Assembly: GCA_963170125.1 (NCBI GenBank)
Contig: CAUJFI010000018.1
Coordinates: forward strand, 1 to 64,000
Reading direction: 5' to 3'
DNA from: Deinococcota bacterium
Lineage (GTDB): Bacteria; Deinococcota; Deinococci; Deinococcales; Trueperaceae
Length of the DNA: 64,000 nt
Part shown: positions 20,097 through 28,619 of the stretch, in pieces
Layout of the letters: every line of letters begins with the position of its first letter
Numbering within the stretch: position 1 is the first letter of the stretch
Program-made: the position numbers and the translations under genes
Notes under the pieces: model-generated
The model's database searches: none
Told to the model about the DNA's origin: nothing
What the model saw: only the letters and a program-made list of their open reading frames with translations

Positions 20097-22733
20097 TCAG
20101 CCGAAGCGCAGCACCTTGCGCTTCTTGGGCTTCCGCTGCTCGGCGGCCACCGCGGCCGCCGGTTCCGGGTCCGCGGCGACAGCGCCGCGCGCCGCGCGGT
20201 CGACCTCCGAGACCGCGCCCGCGCGTTCCGTCGCGCGAGCTCCCGCCCTAGCCTGCGGCTTCGCCGCGGCCGCAGCCCCTTCGCCGGCGCGCCCGTCGGC
20301 GCCCTTCCCGGCGGAACGACCGCGGCCGCCACGGCCACCCTTACCCGAACCGCCCTTGCTCGGCGCGCCCTTGTCGGATGCGTCCTTGTCGGACCCGTTC
20401 CTGGCGCCCCCGCCCGTGCCCGCCGCGGTTCCGGCGGACGCCTCCTTCGAGGCCCCGCCTCGCGCCTGTCCGCCCTTGGCAGCGGCGCCCTTGGCAGCCC
20501 CACCCTTGCCAGAACCGCCCTTGGCTACCACGCCTTCCGCCACGCCTTGCTGCGGCGTCTTCAGCTTGCCGGGCGGGCGCGTGTCGGCCTGCTTCTCCTC
20601 GGCCTCGACGTCGGGCATCGGCATGTCGGCCGGGATGAGGTCGATCTGGCGCTGCGTCGGGTTCGCGGCGAGGATCCTGACCTCCACCCTGTCACCCATG
20701 CGGTACCGCTTGCGCGTGTGCTTGCCCATGAGCATGAGCTGATCCTCGATGTAGAGGTAGTAGTCGTCGACCAGGTGGCTGACGTGCATGAGCCCCTCGA
20801 CGGCGTTGGGGAGCTCGACGAAGACCCCGAAGTTCGTGACCCCGACGACGAAGCCCGAGAACTTCTCCCCGACGTGCTCCTTCGCCCACCGGGAGTGGAA
20901 GTAGCGGGTGAGGTCGCGCTCGGCCTCCTCCGCCACGCGCTCGCGGTCGCTCGCGTGCTCGGCGAGCGCGGGGAAGTCGGTCTTCATCCGCTCCTTCAGC
21001 GTCGGCGAGAGCCGGTGCTGCAGGAGGGCGCGCACGACGCGGTGCACCACGAGGTCGGGGTAGCGGCGGATGGGGCTGGTGAAGTGCAGGTAACTCTCGA
21101 ACGCCAGCCCGAAGTGCCCGAGGTCCTCGCTCGAGTAGCGCGCCTGCTTCAGGCTGCGCAGGAGGAGGGTGTTGACGAGCTGGGCCTCCGGCTTGCCCGC
21201 CGCCTGGCGGAGGATGGCCTGCAGGTCCTGCGGCTCGGCGTGGTGCAGGTCGAGGACGTAGCCGAGCTTGGCGAGCGCCTTCTGCAGCCCCTGGATCTTC
21301 TCCGTGCTCGGGTCCTCGTGCACCCTGAAGAGCGCCGGGACGTCGCGGCGGCTCAGCTCACCCGCGACGAGGCGGTTCGCGAGCAGCATCAGCTCCTCGA
21401 CGAGCTGCCTGGCCGAGTTGCTGCGCACCGGCGTGACGTGCAGGGCGCCCTGGTCGTCGACCTCGACGCGCGCCTCGGTGAAGTTGAAGTCCAGCGCACC
21501 GGCGCCGATGCGGGCCTTGCGGAGCTCCTGGGTCAGGTTCAGGAGGACCTTCAGGTCGCGTTCCAACCTGCGCCGGCCGGCCGGCATGCGCCCGCCGTCC
21601 GAGAACTCCTGGACCTGCTTGTACGTCAGACGCGCGTCGGAGCGGATGACCGTCTCCTTGAACTCGAAGGCCGCCACCTCGCCCGTCCTGGACAGCTCGA
21701 CGAACAGCGAGAGGGCCAGGCGCGCCTTGCCCTCGTCTAGCGAGCAGATGCCGTTGGAGAGCTCCTCCGGCAGCATGGGGAGCACGCGGCCGGGCAGGTA
21801 GACGGACGTGGCGCGCTCCTTGGCCTCCTTGTCGAGGCTGGTGCCCTCCGCGACGTAGTAGCTCACGTCGGCGATATGGATGCCGACGCGCAGGTTCCCG
21901 TCCTTCCCCGTGCCCACGCGCTCGATGCTGATGGCGTCGTCGTAGTCCTTGGCGTCCTCGCCGTCGATCGTGACGGTGGTGACGCCCCGGCAGTCCGTCC
22001 GCCCGGCCATCATCTCGTCCGTCACCTCATCGGGGACGGCGACGGCCTCCTTCATGGTGTCGCCGTCGAACTCGGCCTTGAGGTCGTACTTGACGATCAC
22101 GGCGCGGGTCTCGACATCGGGGTCGTCCTCCGCGCCGAGGAACTCGACTACCTCACCGAAGGGCTCGCGCTCGCCCGACTCCTCGGGCCACACCATCCGC
22201 GCCACGATGCGCGAGCCGCCCTCGAGCTTCCCGACGGACTCGGGCGTGAGGAGCACGCGCTGCTGCAGGCGGACGGAGTCGGGACGCAAGATGGCGTAGC
22301 CGCGCGCGTACTCGAGGGTGCCCACGACGCGCTGGTAGCCGCGCTCGATGACCCTGACGACCTCGCCGGACGGCCGGCCGTCGTCGCTCTTCATGGGGTT
22401 CGGACGCGCCATCACGCGGTCCGTGTCCCAGGCGCCTCCGAGCCGGTCGGCCGGCACGTAGAGGTCCTTGCCGCCCGCGTCGGGGATGACGAAACCGTAC
22501 CCGCCGGAGGCGACCTGGAGACGGCCGAGCACCATGTTCATCTCTTGCGGTAGGCCGTAGGTCCTGCGCCTAGTGCGGATCAGGCGACCGCCGTCGGCGA
22601 GCTCGGCGAGGAGGTGGCGCAAGGCGGCGCGGTCCTCGACCTTGAAGCGCCGCTGGATGTCCTGCACGTGCCAGGGGCGCTCCGGATGGTCCAAGAAGAA
22701 GCGCATCACCTGGTCGGTATCTAGTTCTGCCAT
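20097..22733 (-). CDS. rnr: Ribonuclease R
   Basis: A processive 3'-5' exoribonuclease of the RNB family that degrades structured RNA. The 878-residue protein has an N-terminal winged helix (VMRFFLDHPERPWHVQDI), cold-shock-like domains, the RNB core with metal-site motif DGEDAKDYDDAISIE and SNGICSLDEGKARLALS, and an S1 domain (EKFSGFVVGVTNFGVFVEL). The last 190 residues are a Lys/Gly/Ala-rich disordered tail ending KPKKRKVLRFG, longer than usual. Start ATG 22733, eight bases after a TAGACT box. Confidence 0.95.
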   Translation of the reverse strand: MAELDTDQVMRFFLDHPERPWHVQDIQRRFKVEDRAALRHLLAELADGGRLIRTRRRTYGLPQEMNMVLGRLQVASGGYGFVIPDAGGKDLYVPADRLGGAWDTDRVMARPNPMKSDDGRPSGEVVRVIERGYQRVVGTLEYARGYAILRPDSVRLQQRVLLTPESVGKLEGGSRIVARMVWPEESGEREPFGEVVEFLGAEDDPDVETRAVIVKYDLKAEFDGDTMKEAVAVPDEVTDEMMAGRTDCRGVTTVTIDGEDAKDYDDAISIERVGTGKDGNLRVGIHIADVSYYVAEGTSLDKEAKERATSVYLPGRVLPMLPEELSNGICSLDEGKARLALSLFVELSRTGEVAAFEFKETVIRSDARLTYKQVQEFSDGGRMPAGRRRLERDLKVLLNLTQELRKARIGAGALDFNFTEARVEVDDQGALHVTPVRSNSARQLVEELMLLANRLVAGELSRRDVPALFRVHEDPSTEKIQGLQKALAKLGYVLDLHHAEPQDLQAILRQAAGKPEAQLVNTLLLRSLKQARYSSEDLGHFGLAFESYLHFTSPIRRYPDLVVHRVVRALLQHRLSPTLKERMKTDFPALAEHASDRERVAEEAERDLTRYFHSRWAKEHVGEKFSGFVVGVTNFGVFVELPNAVEGLMHVSHLVDDYYLYIEDQLMLMGKHTRKRYRMGDRVEVRILAANPTQRQIDLIPADMPMPDVEAEEKQADTRPPGKLKTPQQGVAEGVVAKGGSGKGGAAKGAAAKGGQARGGASKEASAGTAAGTGGGARNGSDKDASDKGAPSKGGSGKGGRGGRGRSAGKGADGRAGEGAAAAAKPQARAGARATERAGAVSEVDRAARGAVAADPEPAAAVAAEQRKPKKRKVLRFG

Positions 22734-22741
22734 ATCCTGGC

Positions 22742-22747
22742 AGTCTA
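22742..22747 (-). promoter_or_regulatory. -10 box of rnr (TAGACT)
   Basis: TAGACT ends eight bases before the rnr ATG at 22733; near-leaderless arrangement. Confidence 0.5.
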
Positions 22748-22819
22748 GCGCGCGAGCGTCCACCGACCTGGGCACGACCCGCTCCGCCTTCGCAGAGCCG
22801 GGCGCGCGCGGCACCCGCT

Positions 22820-23770
22820 TCAGTTGGCTCGCGCCCCCTCGCGCCCGACGAGCTCGGCAAGAGCGGCGCGCTCGGGCGAGGGCGGGAACGCCTCGAGGGC
22901 CGAGCGCGCCTCGGCCACCAACTTCCCGATCTCGCGCTTCGTCGCCTCGCTGGCGCCGGACTGCACCGCCAGCCCGGCCATGCGCTCGACGTCGCCCTCG
23001 CGCGCCGCGCGGCGCGCGAGGATGGCGCGCGCCTCCTCCGAGGCGTGCGTGAGCAGGAGCTCGAGCACCGTGTGCGTGGCCTTGCCCTCCCGCAGGTCGC
23101 CTCCGACGGGCTTGCCGAGCTTGGCGGCGTCGCCGAGGAGGTCGAGGTAGTCATCCCTGAGCTGGAAGGCTCGGCCGTAGGCCATGCCGAAGCGCTCGAG
23201 GGCCGCGAGTCGCGGCGCGTCTAGGCCGGCGAGGAGCCCGACGCCGCGGGCCGCGGCGGCGAGCAGCACGGCCGTCTTGCCGTCGATGATGCGGCCGTAC
23301 TCCTCCCACGAGTACTCCTGGAGGGTCGCGACCTGGAACTGCAGGACCTCCGCCTCGCAGATCGCGGCGGCAGTGTTTGCCATGAGGTCGGTGAAGGCGG
23401 CGCTGCCGGTGGCGGCAAGGAGCCGCAACACGCGGGCGAGCATGAAGTCGCCGGACATCACGCTCACGACGTTGCCGTAGCGCCTGAAGGCCGCCTCGTT
23501 GCCGCGGCGGGTGTCGGCGTCGTCGATGAGGTCGTCGTGCAACAAGGACGCGGAGTGGAGGAGCTCGACGGCGAGCGCGACCTGCATGGCCGCTTCCGGC
23601 TCGGCACGGAGCAGTCGTCCGGTCAAGAACGCGACGGCCGGTCTCAGGCGCTTGCCGCCCGCCGCCACGAGGTCGGCTCCGATCGCCTCTATGAAGGCGA
23701 CCGACGACCGCAGCTCCTCGGCCAGGCGCAGCTCGAAGCGTTCCAGGTCGCCTGAGACGAGGTCGAGCAC
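22820..23770 (-). CDS. Trans-polyprenyl diphosphate synthase
   Basis: Elongates allylic diphosphates with isopentenyl diphosphate, probably for menaquinone side chains. The 316-residue enzyme shows GGKRLRP at 38-44, the first Asp-rich motif DDLID at 79-83 and the second in FQLRDDYLDLLGD near 215. The start is set by a TATACT box six bases before the GTG at 23770; the longer frame to the GTG at 23806 would begin upstream of this promoter. Product chain length cannot be read. Confidence 0.93.
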   Translation of the reverse strand: MLDLVSGDLERFELRLAEELRSSVAFIEAIGADLVAAGGKRLRPAVAFLTGRLLRAEPEAAMQVALAVELLHSASLLHDDLIDDADTRRGNEAAFRRYGNVVSVMSGDFMLARVLRLLAATGSAAFTDLMANTAAAICEAEVLQFQVATLQEYSWEEYGRIIDGKTAVLLAAAARGVGLLAGLDAPRLAALERFGMAYGRAFQLRDDYLDLLGDAAKLGKPVGGDLREGKATHTVLELLLTHASEEARAILARRAAREGDVERMAGLAVQSGASEATKREIGKLVAEARSALEAFPPSPERAALAELVGREGARAN

Positions 23771-23776
23771 AGGGTC

Positions 23777-23782
23777 AGTATA
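23777..23782 (-). promoter_or_regulatory. -10 box of polyprenyl synthase (TATACT)
   Basis: TATACT, six bases before GTG 23770. It lies inside the longer open frame and so argues for the downstream start. Confidence 0.6.
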
Positions 23783-23822
23783 TGCGGCCCTAGTGCCAAA
23801 CGTCACAAGGGGTTCGCTTCGT

Positions 23823-24470
23823 TCAGCTCGCCGCCGCCACGGCGGCGTGGGGCTGCAGGTAGAAGGCGAGGCGCTTGAGGCCGGCGAGGAAGTCGACAGG
23901 CTCGACGCGCACCGCCTCCGGCACTGTGAGGACGGTCGGCACGAAGTTGAGGATGCCGCGGATGCCGGCCGCCACGATCAGGTCTGTGGCCGCCTGGGCG
24001 CTCGCGACCGGCACCGTGAGGAACGCGATGTCGAGCGCCTGCTCGCGCGCCCGGTCGGCGAGTTCCCGCGTATCGAACACGGGGAGGGTACCGAGCGTCT
24101 TGCCCACCTTGCTTGCGTCCCTGTCGAAACCGCAGATGAGGCTGAAGTTGAAGCCGCTGAAGTCGGGGTAGTCGGCGAGCGCCTGGCCGAGGCGTCCCAT
24201 GCCGACGATGGCGACCCGCCACGAGCGCGTGAGCCCCAGCGTGCTGCTCAGTTCGCGCCTGAGGATCGCGACGGTGTAGCCGCGGCCCCGCGTGCCCGAC
24301 GTGACGCGCGTGAGAAGCAGGTCCTTGCGGACCTGGTGGGCGGACACTTGTGACGCGCCGCCCAGACGCTCGGACGTGACGTAGGCGACGCCTTCGGCCT
24401 CCATGTCGGCCAGGACCCGCAGGTAGCTGACGAGACGGCTGACCGTCACCGACGGCAGGTCGTGTTGCAT
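23823..24470 (-). CDS. rex: Redox-sensing repressor Rex
   Basis: A 215-residue NADH/NAD+-responsive repressor. The N-terminal winged helix (about 5-80) has VSAHQVRKDLLLTRVTSGTRGRGY, the counterpart of the RKDL-GxxGxRGxGY segment; the Rossmann domain has GMGRLG at 90-95; the C-terminus PVDFLAGLKRLAFYL matches the domain-swapped helix of Rex. It normally controls fermentation and respiration genes. Its ATG overlaps the stop of the SPOR gene (TGATG), so it is co-transcribed and probably translationally coupled. Confidence 0.9.
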   Translation of the reverse strand: MQHDLPSVTVSRLVSYLRVLADMEAEGVAYVTSERLGGASQVSAHQVRKDLLLTRVTSGTRGRGYTVAILRRELSSTLGLTRSWRVAIVGMGRLGQALADYPDFSGFNFSLICGFDRDASKVGKTLGTLPVFDTRELADRAREQALDIAFLTVPVASAQAATDLIVAAGIRGILNFVPTVLTVPEAVRVEPVDFLAGLKRLAFYLQPHAAVAAAS

Positions 24471-25621
24471 CAACGAGCGAAGCTCTCGATGCCGGCGGAG
24501 TCGAGGCGCGCCTTGGCCTCGGTAAGGGCAGCCCCTTCGTACGGGCCGACGAGGAGCTTGAGGAGCGTGCCCTCGGTACGCTCGGTGACCTGGAAGCCGA
24601 GTCCCTGCAGGCGTTCGATCTGCGGCAGGGCGCTCTCCCGACTGCCGTACGCCCCGACCTGGAGGTACCTGGCCGCCGCGGCGGTCGTCGTAGCCGGGGT
24701 CGGCGTCGTGGCAGCAGGCGGCGGCGTGGTCGGGGCGACGGGCGCAGTAGTGGTCGGGGTCGACGCCTGCCCGGTCGTCGTGCTGCTCGCGTCCGGCTCG
24801 TAGCGGTACACGGTGGCGTCGGTCACGCCGAAGTTGCCGGCCTTCACCCGGTCGGCCACCGACCGGGCCTGCGCCTCCGTGTCGTACGGGCCGACGAGGA
24901 CGATGGTGAGGTTGCCCTGGGTTCCGAGCAGCACCGGGTAACCGGCCGCCTGGAACGTGCCAGCGAGGCGCTGGGCGTTGTCGGGGTTACCGAAAGCGCC
25001 GACTGCGACGCGGTAGGAGCTCTCCCCGGCAGCGGCCGTCGCCGCGGTGTTGGTTGGGGCCGCGCCCTGGGCGCTCTGACCGGCGCTCGTGGTCGTAGCC
25101 GGCGCCTGGGTGGCGGGCGCCTGGGTGGCCGGCGCCTGGGTGGCCGCTGTCGTGGCCTGCGACGGTGCCGTCGCGGGCGTGGTGGCGGTGGCCGACGCGC
25201 CCTGCCCGCCCGGTGGGAGGACCGCGATGGGCGCGCCGCCCTGGCCAGCCGTCGCCGGCGGCGTAGTGGCGCCCTGAGTGGTGGCCGGCGTGTCGGTACC
25301 GCTCACCGGCATGGCTTCGGGGGTGGCGTCCGGGGTGGTCGCCGCGCCTTCCGTGCCCGCGCCGGCGGCTTCGGTCCCGGCCTGGGTTCCCTCCGCCTGA
25401 CCCGCCGTGCCTACCGGAGCCGTGGGCGTGATGGCGTTGCCCGTCGTCCCGGGCGTGGTGCCGGAGTTCTGCGTCGTGGTGGCTCCGCCCGCGTTACGGT
25501 TGCCCGGGCCGATCGGGAAGAACGAGCCTCCCGAGATCAACGTGGCGATGATGCCGGCGATGACGGCCACCAGGGCCACGCCTATCAGGAGATCGGGCCA
25601 GTTGCGTCGAAGCCAATCCAT
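24470..25621 (-). CDS. Membrane-anchored protein with two SPOR domains
   Basis: A 383-residue protein with one N-terminal membrane segment (about 12-32, LIGVALVAVIAGIIATLISG), a long Thr/Ala/Pro/Gly-rich linker, a first SPOR domain (SYRVAVGAFGNPDNAQRLA to about 275) and a second at the C-terminus (RYLQVGAYGSRESALPQIE). SPOR domains bind denuded peptidoglycan at division sites. The linker holds a three-fold 15-base repeat (ATQAP units). TACAAT lies six bases before the ATG. Upstream partner of rex. Confidence 0.88.
   Translation of the reverse strand: MDWLRRNWPDLLIGVALVAVIAGIIATLISGGSFFPIGPGNRNAGGATTTQNSGTTPGTTGNAITPTAPVGTAGQAEGTQAGTEAAGAGTEGAATTPDATPEAMPVSGTDTPATTQGATTPPATAGQGGAPIAVLPPGGQGASATATTPATAPSQATTAATQAPATQAPATQAPATTTSAGQSAQGAAPTNTAATAAAGESSYRVAVGAFGNPDNAQRLAGTFQAAGYPVLLGTQGNLTIVLVGPYDTEAQARSVADRVKAGNFGVTDATVYRYEPDASSTTTGQASTPTTTAPVAPTTPPPAATTPTPATTTAAAARYLQVGAYGSRESALPQIERLQGLGFQVTERTEGTLLKLLVGPYEGAALTEAKARLDSAGIESFAR
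25101..25145 (+). repeat. 3 x 15-base tandem repeat in SPOR gene
   Basis: Three copies of GGCGCCTGGGTGGCC (first with one change) encoding the five-residue unit of the extracytoplasmic linker on the minus strand. Confidence 0.8.
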
Positions 25622-25627
25622 AGCGTG

Positions 25628-25633
25628 ATTGTA
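25628..25633 (-). promoter_or_regulatory. -10 box of SPOR-rex operon (TACAAT)
   Basis: TACAAT six bases before the ATG at 25621; leaderless arrangement. Confidence 0.6.
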
Positions 25634-25735
25634 CCCTCGCGATTCAGCGCGGTGGCGCTGACTAGAGTTCCCTTGGGTCGCTGGCGCGAGCGTCTCGCGG
25701 CCCGCCGACGGATCGCCTCACCGATGGCACCACCC

Positions 25736-27265
25736 TCACAGGTAGCTGCTGATCGCGCTGCAAGCGGGCTGGTAGCCCTGCTGGCAGGACGAGACCCAGG
25801 CGTCACGGGCGGAACCGCGCCGGTCTTGCGAGTAGAGCGCCCAACCGAGGTTGTAGAGGCTCTCGCTGTCGTTCGGGTTCTGCCCGACGAGGAGCTGGTA
25901 GACCTTCTCGGCGTCCTCGTAACGGCGGGCGGCGAGGTAGCCGGCGCCGAGGTTGACGCGCGCCACGAGGCTGCTCGGGTCGAGCTGGACGGCCCGCTCG
26001 AAGTTGCGCACGGCCTGGGTGTAGTCGGCGAGCTGGTAGGCGGCGAGCCCGTACCAGAGCTGTACCTGCGCGTCGTTGGGACGCTCATCGAGCACAGCCT
26101 GCAGCTCCACCTGCGCCCCCTGGTAGTCGCCGAGGCGGTACATCGCCCGCCCGGCGATGAGCCGCGCGTCGAGCACGAGCTTCGGGTCGGAGAGGCGAGC
26201 GATGGCCTCGCGGGCGTTGCTCAGGGCCTCGGAGCTGTTGGAGAGCTGGTCGTGGGCCGTCGCGAGGGCGAGGTAGACCTCAGCGCGGTTGCCGTCGAGG
26301 CGTTGAGCGTCCTGGAGGGCGCGCACCGCGTCCCGGGTCTGGCCGGCCTCGAGGTTGGCGATGCCAAGGTTGTACTGGGCTTCCCAGGACGCCGGGTAGA
26401 TGAGGGCGGCGCGCTCGAACGAGTCGTGGGCCTGCTCGTCGCGACCGAGTCCTCGCTGCAAGGTGCCCAGTTTGACCAGCGTGCTCGCCTGGGCCGGCTT
26501 GTCCTCCGCCCGCTCCGCCTTCTGCAGGGCGCGCTCCAACGACCACAGAGCGTAGTCGATCTGGCCCTGGGCGACGTAGATGTCCGAGATCAGCGCGCTG
26601 ACGCGGTAGTCGCTGCTCTGGGCCTCCAGCGCCGTCAGCTCTGGCAGCGCCTCGAGGCCGCGCCCGGCGCGGTACAGGGCCTGGCCGCGCCTGAGGACGT
26701 ACGCGGCGGTGCCGGGCTGCAGCTCGAGGGCGGCGGCGTAGGCCGCGGCGGCGCCCGACCAGTCCTCGCTGAGCTCGAGCTGGGCCGCCAGGCCGAGCTG
26801 GGCCTGCACGCGGTCGTCGAGGCTCGCCTCCGGGTCGGCTTCGGCGATGGCCGCGCGGAACGCCGTGGCCGCGTCGGCGGGGCGCCGCAAGCGCGCGAGC
26901 GTGACGGCGCGGTTGAACTGCCCGTCGAAACGTTCGGGGTAGAGACGCGTGACCTCGGTGAACTCGAAGAGCGCGGCCTGGAAGTCGCCGCGCGAGAACT
27001 CCGCCAGGCCGAGGCCGTAGTGGGCGTCGCCCGACGTGTAGTCGAGGGCGATGGCCTCGAGGTAGCTCTCCTTAGCCAAGTCGAACTCCCCTTGGCCGTA
27101 GTAGGCGTTGCCGAGGGCGACCCAAGCGCTCACGCTCCCGGGCTCGGAGTTCACCTCCGCACGCAGCTCGGAGACGGACTGCGCCCACGCCGGCGAGAGC
27201 AGGAGCAACGCGGCCACTGCGACCAGAGCCGCGCGGCCGCTCCACCTGCGGGTTCCTCTTTCCAT
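25736..27265 (-). CDS. Secreted TPR-repeat protein
   Basis: A 509-residue exported protein: signal peptide about 1-29 (ALVAVAALLLLSPAWAQS) followed by about a dozen tetratricopeptide repeats, for example AWVALGNAYYGQGEFDLAKES, VRNFERAVQLDPSSLVARVN and SLYNLGWALYSQDRRGSA. TPRs are protein-interaction scaffolds, so the specific role is open. ATG 27265 is chosen because GGGAGG lies five bases upstream; the frame opens further to 27298 without a better start. Confidence 0.88.
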   Translation of the reverse strand: MERGTRRWSGRAALVAVAALLLLSPAWAQSVSELRAEVNSEPGSVSAWVALGNAYYGQGEFDLAKESYLEAIALDYTSGDAHYGLGLAEFSRGDFQAALFEFTEVTRLYPERFDGQFNRAVTLARLRRPADAATAFRAAIAEADPEASLDDRVQAQLGLAAQLELSEDWSGAAAAYAAALELQPGTAAYVLRRGQALYRAGRGLEALPELTALEAQSSDYRVSALISDIYVAQGQIDYALWSLERALQKAERAEDKPAQASTLVKLGTLQRGLGRDEQAHDSFERAALIYPASWEAQYNLGIANLEAGQTRDAVRALQDAQRLDGNRAEVYLALATAHDQLSNSSEALSNAREAIARLSDPKLVLDARLIAGRAMYRLGDYQGAQVELQAVLDERPNDAQVQLWYGLAAYQLADYTQAVRNFERAVQLDPSSLVARVNLGAGYLAARRYEDAEKVYQLLVGQNPNDSESLYNLGWALYSQDRRGSARDAWVSSCQQGYQPACSAISSYL

Positions 27266-27429
27266 CCCAGCCTCCCAGGTCGCTAACGTGCGTGCCACGC
27301 GTTAGTCAGGGCCAAGCTTATACGGTGCCCCCTTGCGCGCTTGTGAAATCGTCCACCTGCTCGGTGCGCGAGTAGCGTCCTGCTCGCCAAACGCGTGGTG
27401 TCGTGCACGGTCTCGCGCACGCCAGCCGG

Positions 27430-28503
27430 TCAGGCCCCGGTCATCACCACGCCGGAGTCGGCCACGCTCGCGGCCTCGGCGCCCTGAAGGGCGAGCTGGC
27501 CGCAGGCCGCGCCGGCGTCGCGGCCGCGGCTGAAGCGCACCGACACGCTGACGCCCCGCGCCTCGAGGCGCCGTTGGAACTCGGTGAGCCGCGGTCGCTG
27601 CGTGCCGCTGAAACCCGAGCCGGTCCACGGGTTGAACGGGATGAGGTTCACGTGGCTGGTGAGCCCGGTCAGAAGGGCGGCGAGCCTGTCCGCCTGCCAC
27701 GGATGGTCGTTGACGCCCTCGAGCATGGTGTACTCAACGGTCACGCGGCGCCCAATGGCCGCCTGCCAGTCGCGCATGGCGGCGACGATGTCGTCGACCG
27801 AGTTGGCCAGCGCCGTCGGGATGATCCGTTGCCGCGTCTCCTGGTCCGGCGCGTGCAGGCTGACGGCGAGGACGAGCGGCAGCCCTTCGGCCGCGAGCTT
27901 CCGCATGCGGCTCGGCAGGCCCACCGTCGACACCGTGATGCGCCGCGCCGACATGTCGAGACCGCCGGGGTCGATGAACGTGCGGATCGCGCCGACGGCG
28001 TTGTCGTAGTTGAGCAGCGCCTCGCCCATGCCCATGAGGACGACGTTGCGGATGTCCGGCGGCTCGAGCCCCTCCTGGCGCGCCACCTCGACGAGCTGGC
28101 CGACGATCTCGCCACGCGTGAGGTTGCGCCCGAAGCCGAGCGCCCCGGTGGCGCAGAACGCGCACCCGGCCGGGCAGCCGACCATCGAGCTGAGGCACAC
28201 GGTCCGCCGGCCGGCGTACGGCATGTACACGGCCTCCGTCTGCTTACCGTCGCGCAGGGTGAAGAGGTAACGCACCGAGCCGTCGTCGGACGGGAAGCGC
28301 CGGGAGGCGACGAACGGCTTGGCCGCGTGCTCGGTCGCCAACCATGCGCGCAGGCTCGTGGGCAGGTCGGTCATCCGCTCGGCGTCGGTCACCCCGCGAC
28401 GGTAGAGCCAGTGCGCCACCTGCTTGCGCCGGAAAGCGGGCTCGCCCTCCGGCAAGGGCAGCGAGGTGAGTTCGTGGTCGAACAGGGTCGGGGCCAGCGC
28501 CAT
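27430..28503 (-). CDS. rlmN: Radical SAM rRNA/tRNA methyltransferase RlmN
   Basis: Methylates C2 of A2503 in 23S rRNA and A37 of some tRNAs using two SAM molecules and a 4Fe-4S cluster. The 357-residue protein has the CxxxCxxC cluster motif (Cys110, 114, 117 in VGCPAGCAFCATG), the family phrase VVLMGMGEALLNYDN and the C-terminal end expected to carry the second catalytic Cys (DAGAACGQL). TAGCGT lies six bases before the ATG. Confidence 0.95.
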   Translation of the reverse strand: MALAPTLFDHELTSLPLPEGEPAFRRKQVAHWLYRRGVTDAERMTDLPTSLRAWLATEHAAKPFVASRRFPSDDGSVRYLFTLRDGKQTEAVYMPYAGRRTVCLSSMVGCPAGCAFCATGALGFGRNLTRGEIVGQLVEVARQEGLEPPDIRNVVLMGMGEALLNYDNAVGAIRTFIDPGGLDMSARRITVSTVGLPSRMRKLAAEGLPLVLAVSLHAPDQETRQRIIPTALANSVDDIVAAMRDWQAAIGRRVTVEYTMLEGVNDHPWQADRLAALLTGLTSHVNLIPFNPWTGSGFSGTQRPRLTEFQRRLEARGVSVSVRFSRGRDAGAACGQLALQGAEAASVADSGVVMTGA

Positions 28504-28509
28504 GAGGCC

Positions 28510-28515
28510 ACGCTA
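28510..28515 (-). promoter_or_regulatory. -10 box of rlmN (TAGCGT)
   Basis: TAGCGT six bases before the ATG at 28503; leaderless arrangement. The divergent glgC promoter starts about 20 bases away. Confidence 0.5.
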
Positions 28516-28533
28516 CCGCGTCCGCCGGGGCGC

Positions 28534-28575
28534 TATCATGCTCACTACATACACGGGCGATCGGCGAAGCCGATC
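28534..28575 (+). promoter_or_regulatory. glgC promoter and 5' leader hairpin
   Basis: TATCAT at 28534-28539 would place transcription start near 28546. The leader then contains a perfect 7-bp hairpin at 28559-28575 (GATCGGC-GAA-GCCGATC), before GGAGGG at 28611 and the glgC ATG. It may protect or regulate the mRNA. Confidence 0.4.
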
Positions 28576-28619
28576 AGGGCACGATAGCCGTGGCCAGGTC
28601 TTTCTCTCATGGAGGGCGC

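Noticed and set aside
18954-21740. 928-codon plus-strand open frame across the 544-residue gene and rnr
   Set aside because: Antisense shadow; its translation has no family features and covers two well-supported minus genes.
25625-27286. 553-codon plus-strand frame antisense to the TPR gene
   Set aside because: Low-complexity Val/Gly/Arg translation, no start signal; the TPR protein with signal peptide is clear.
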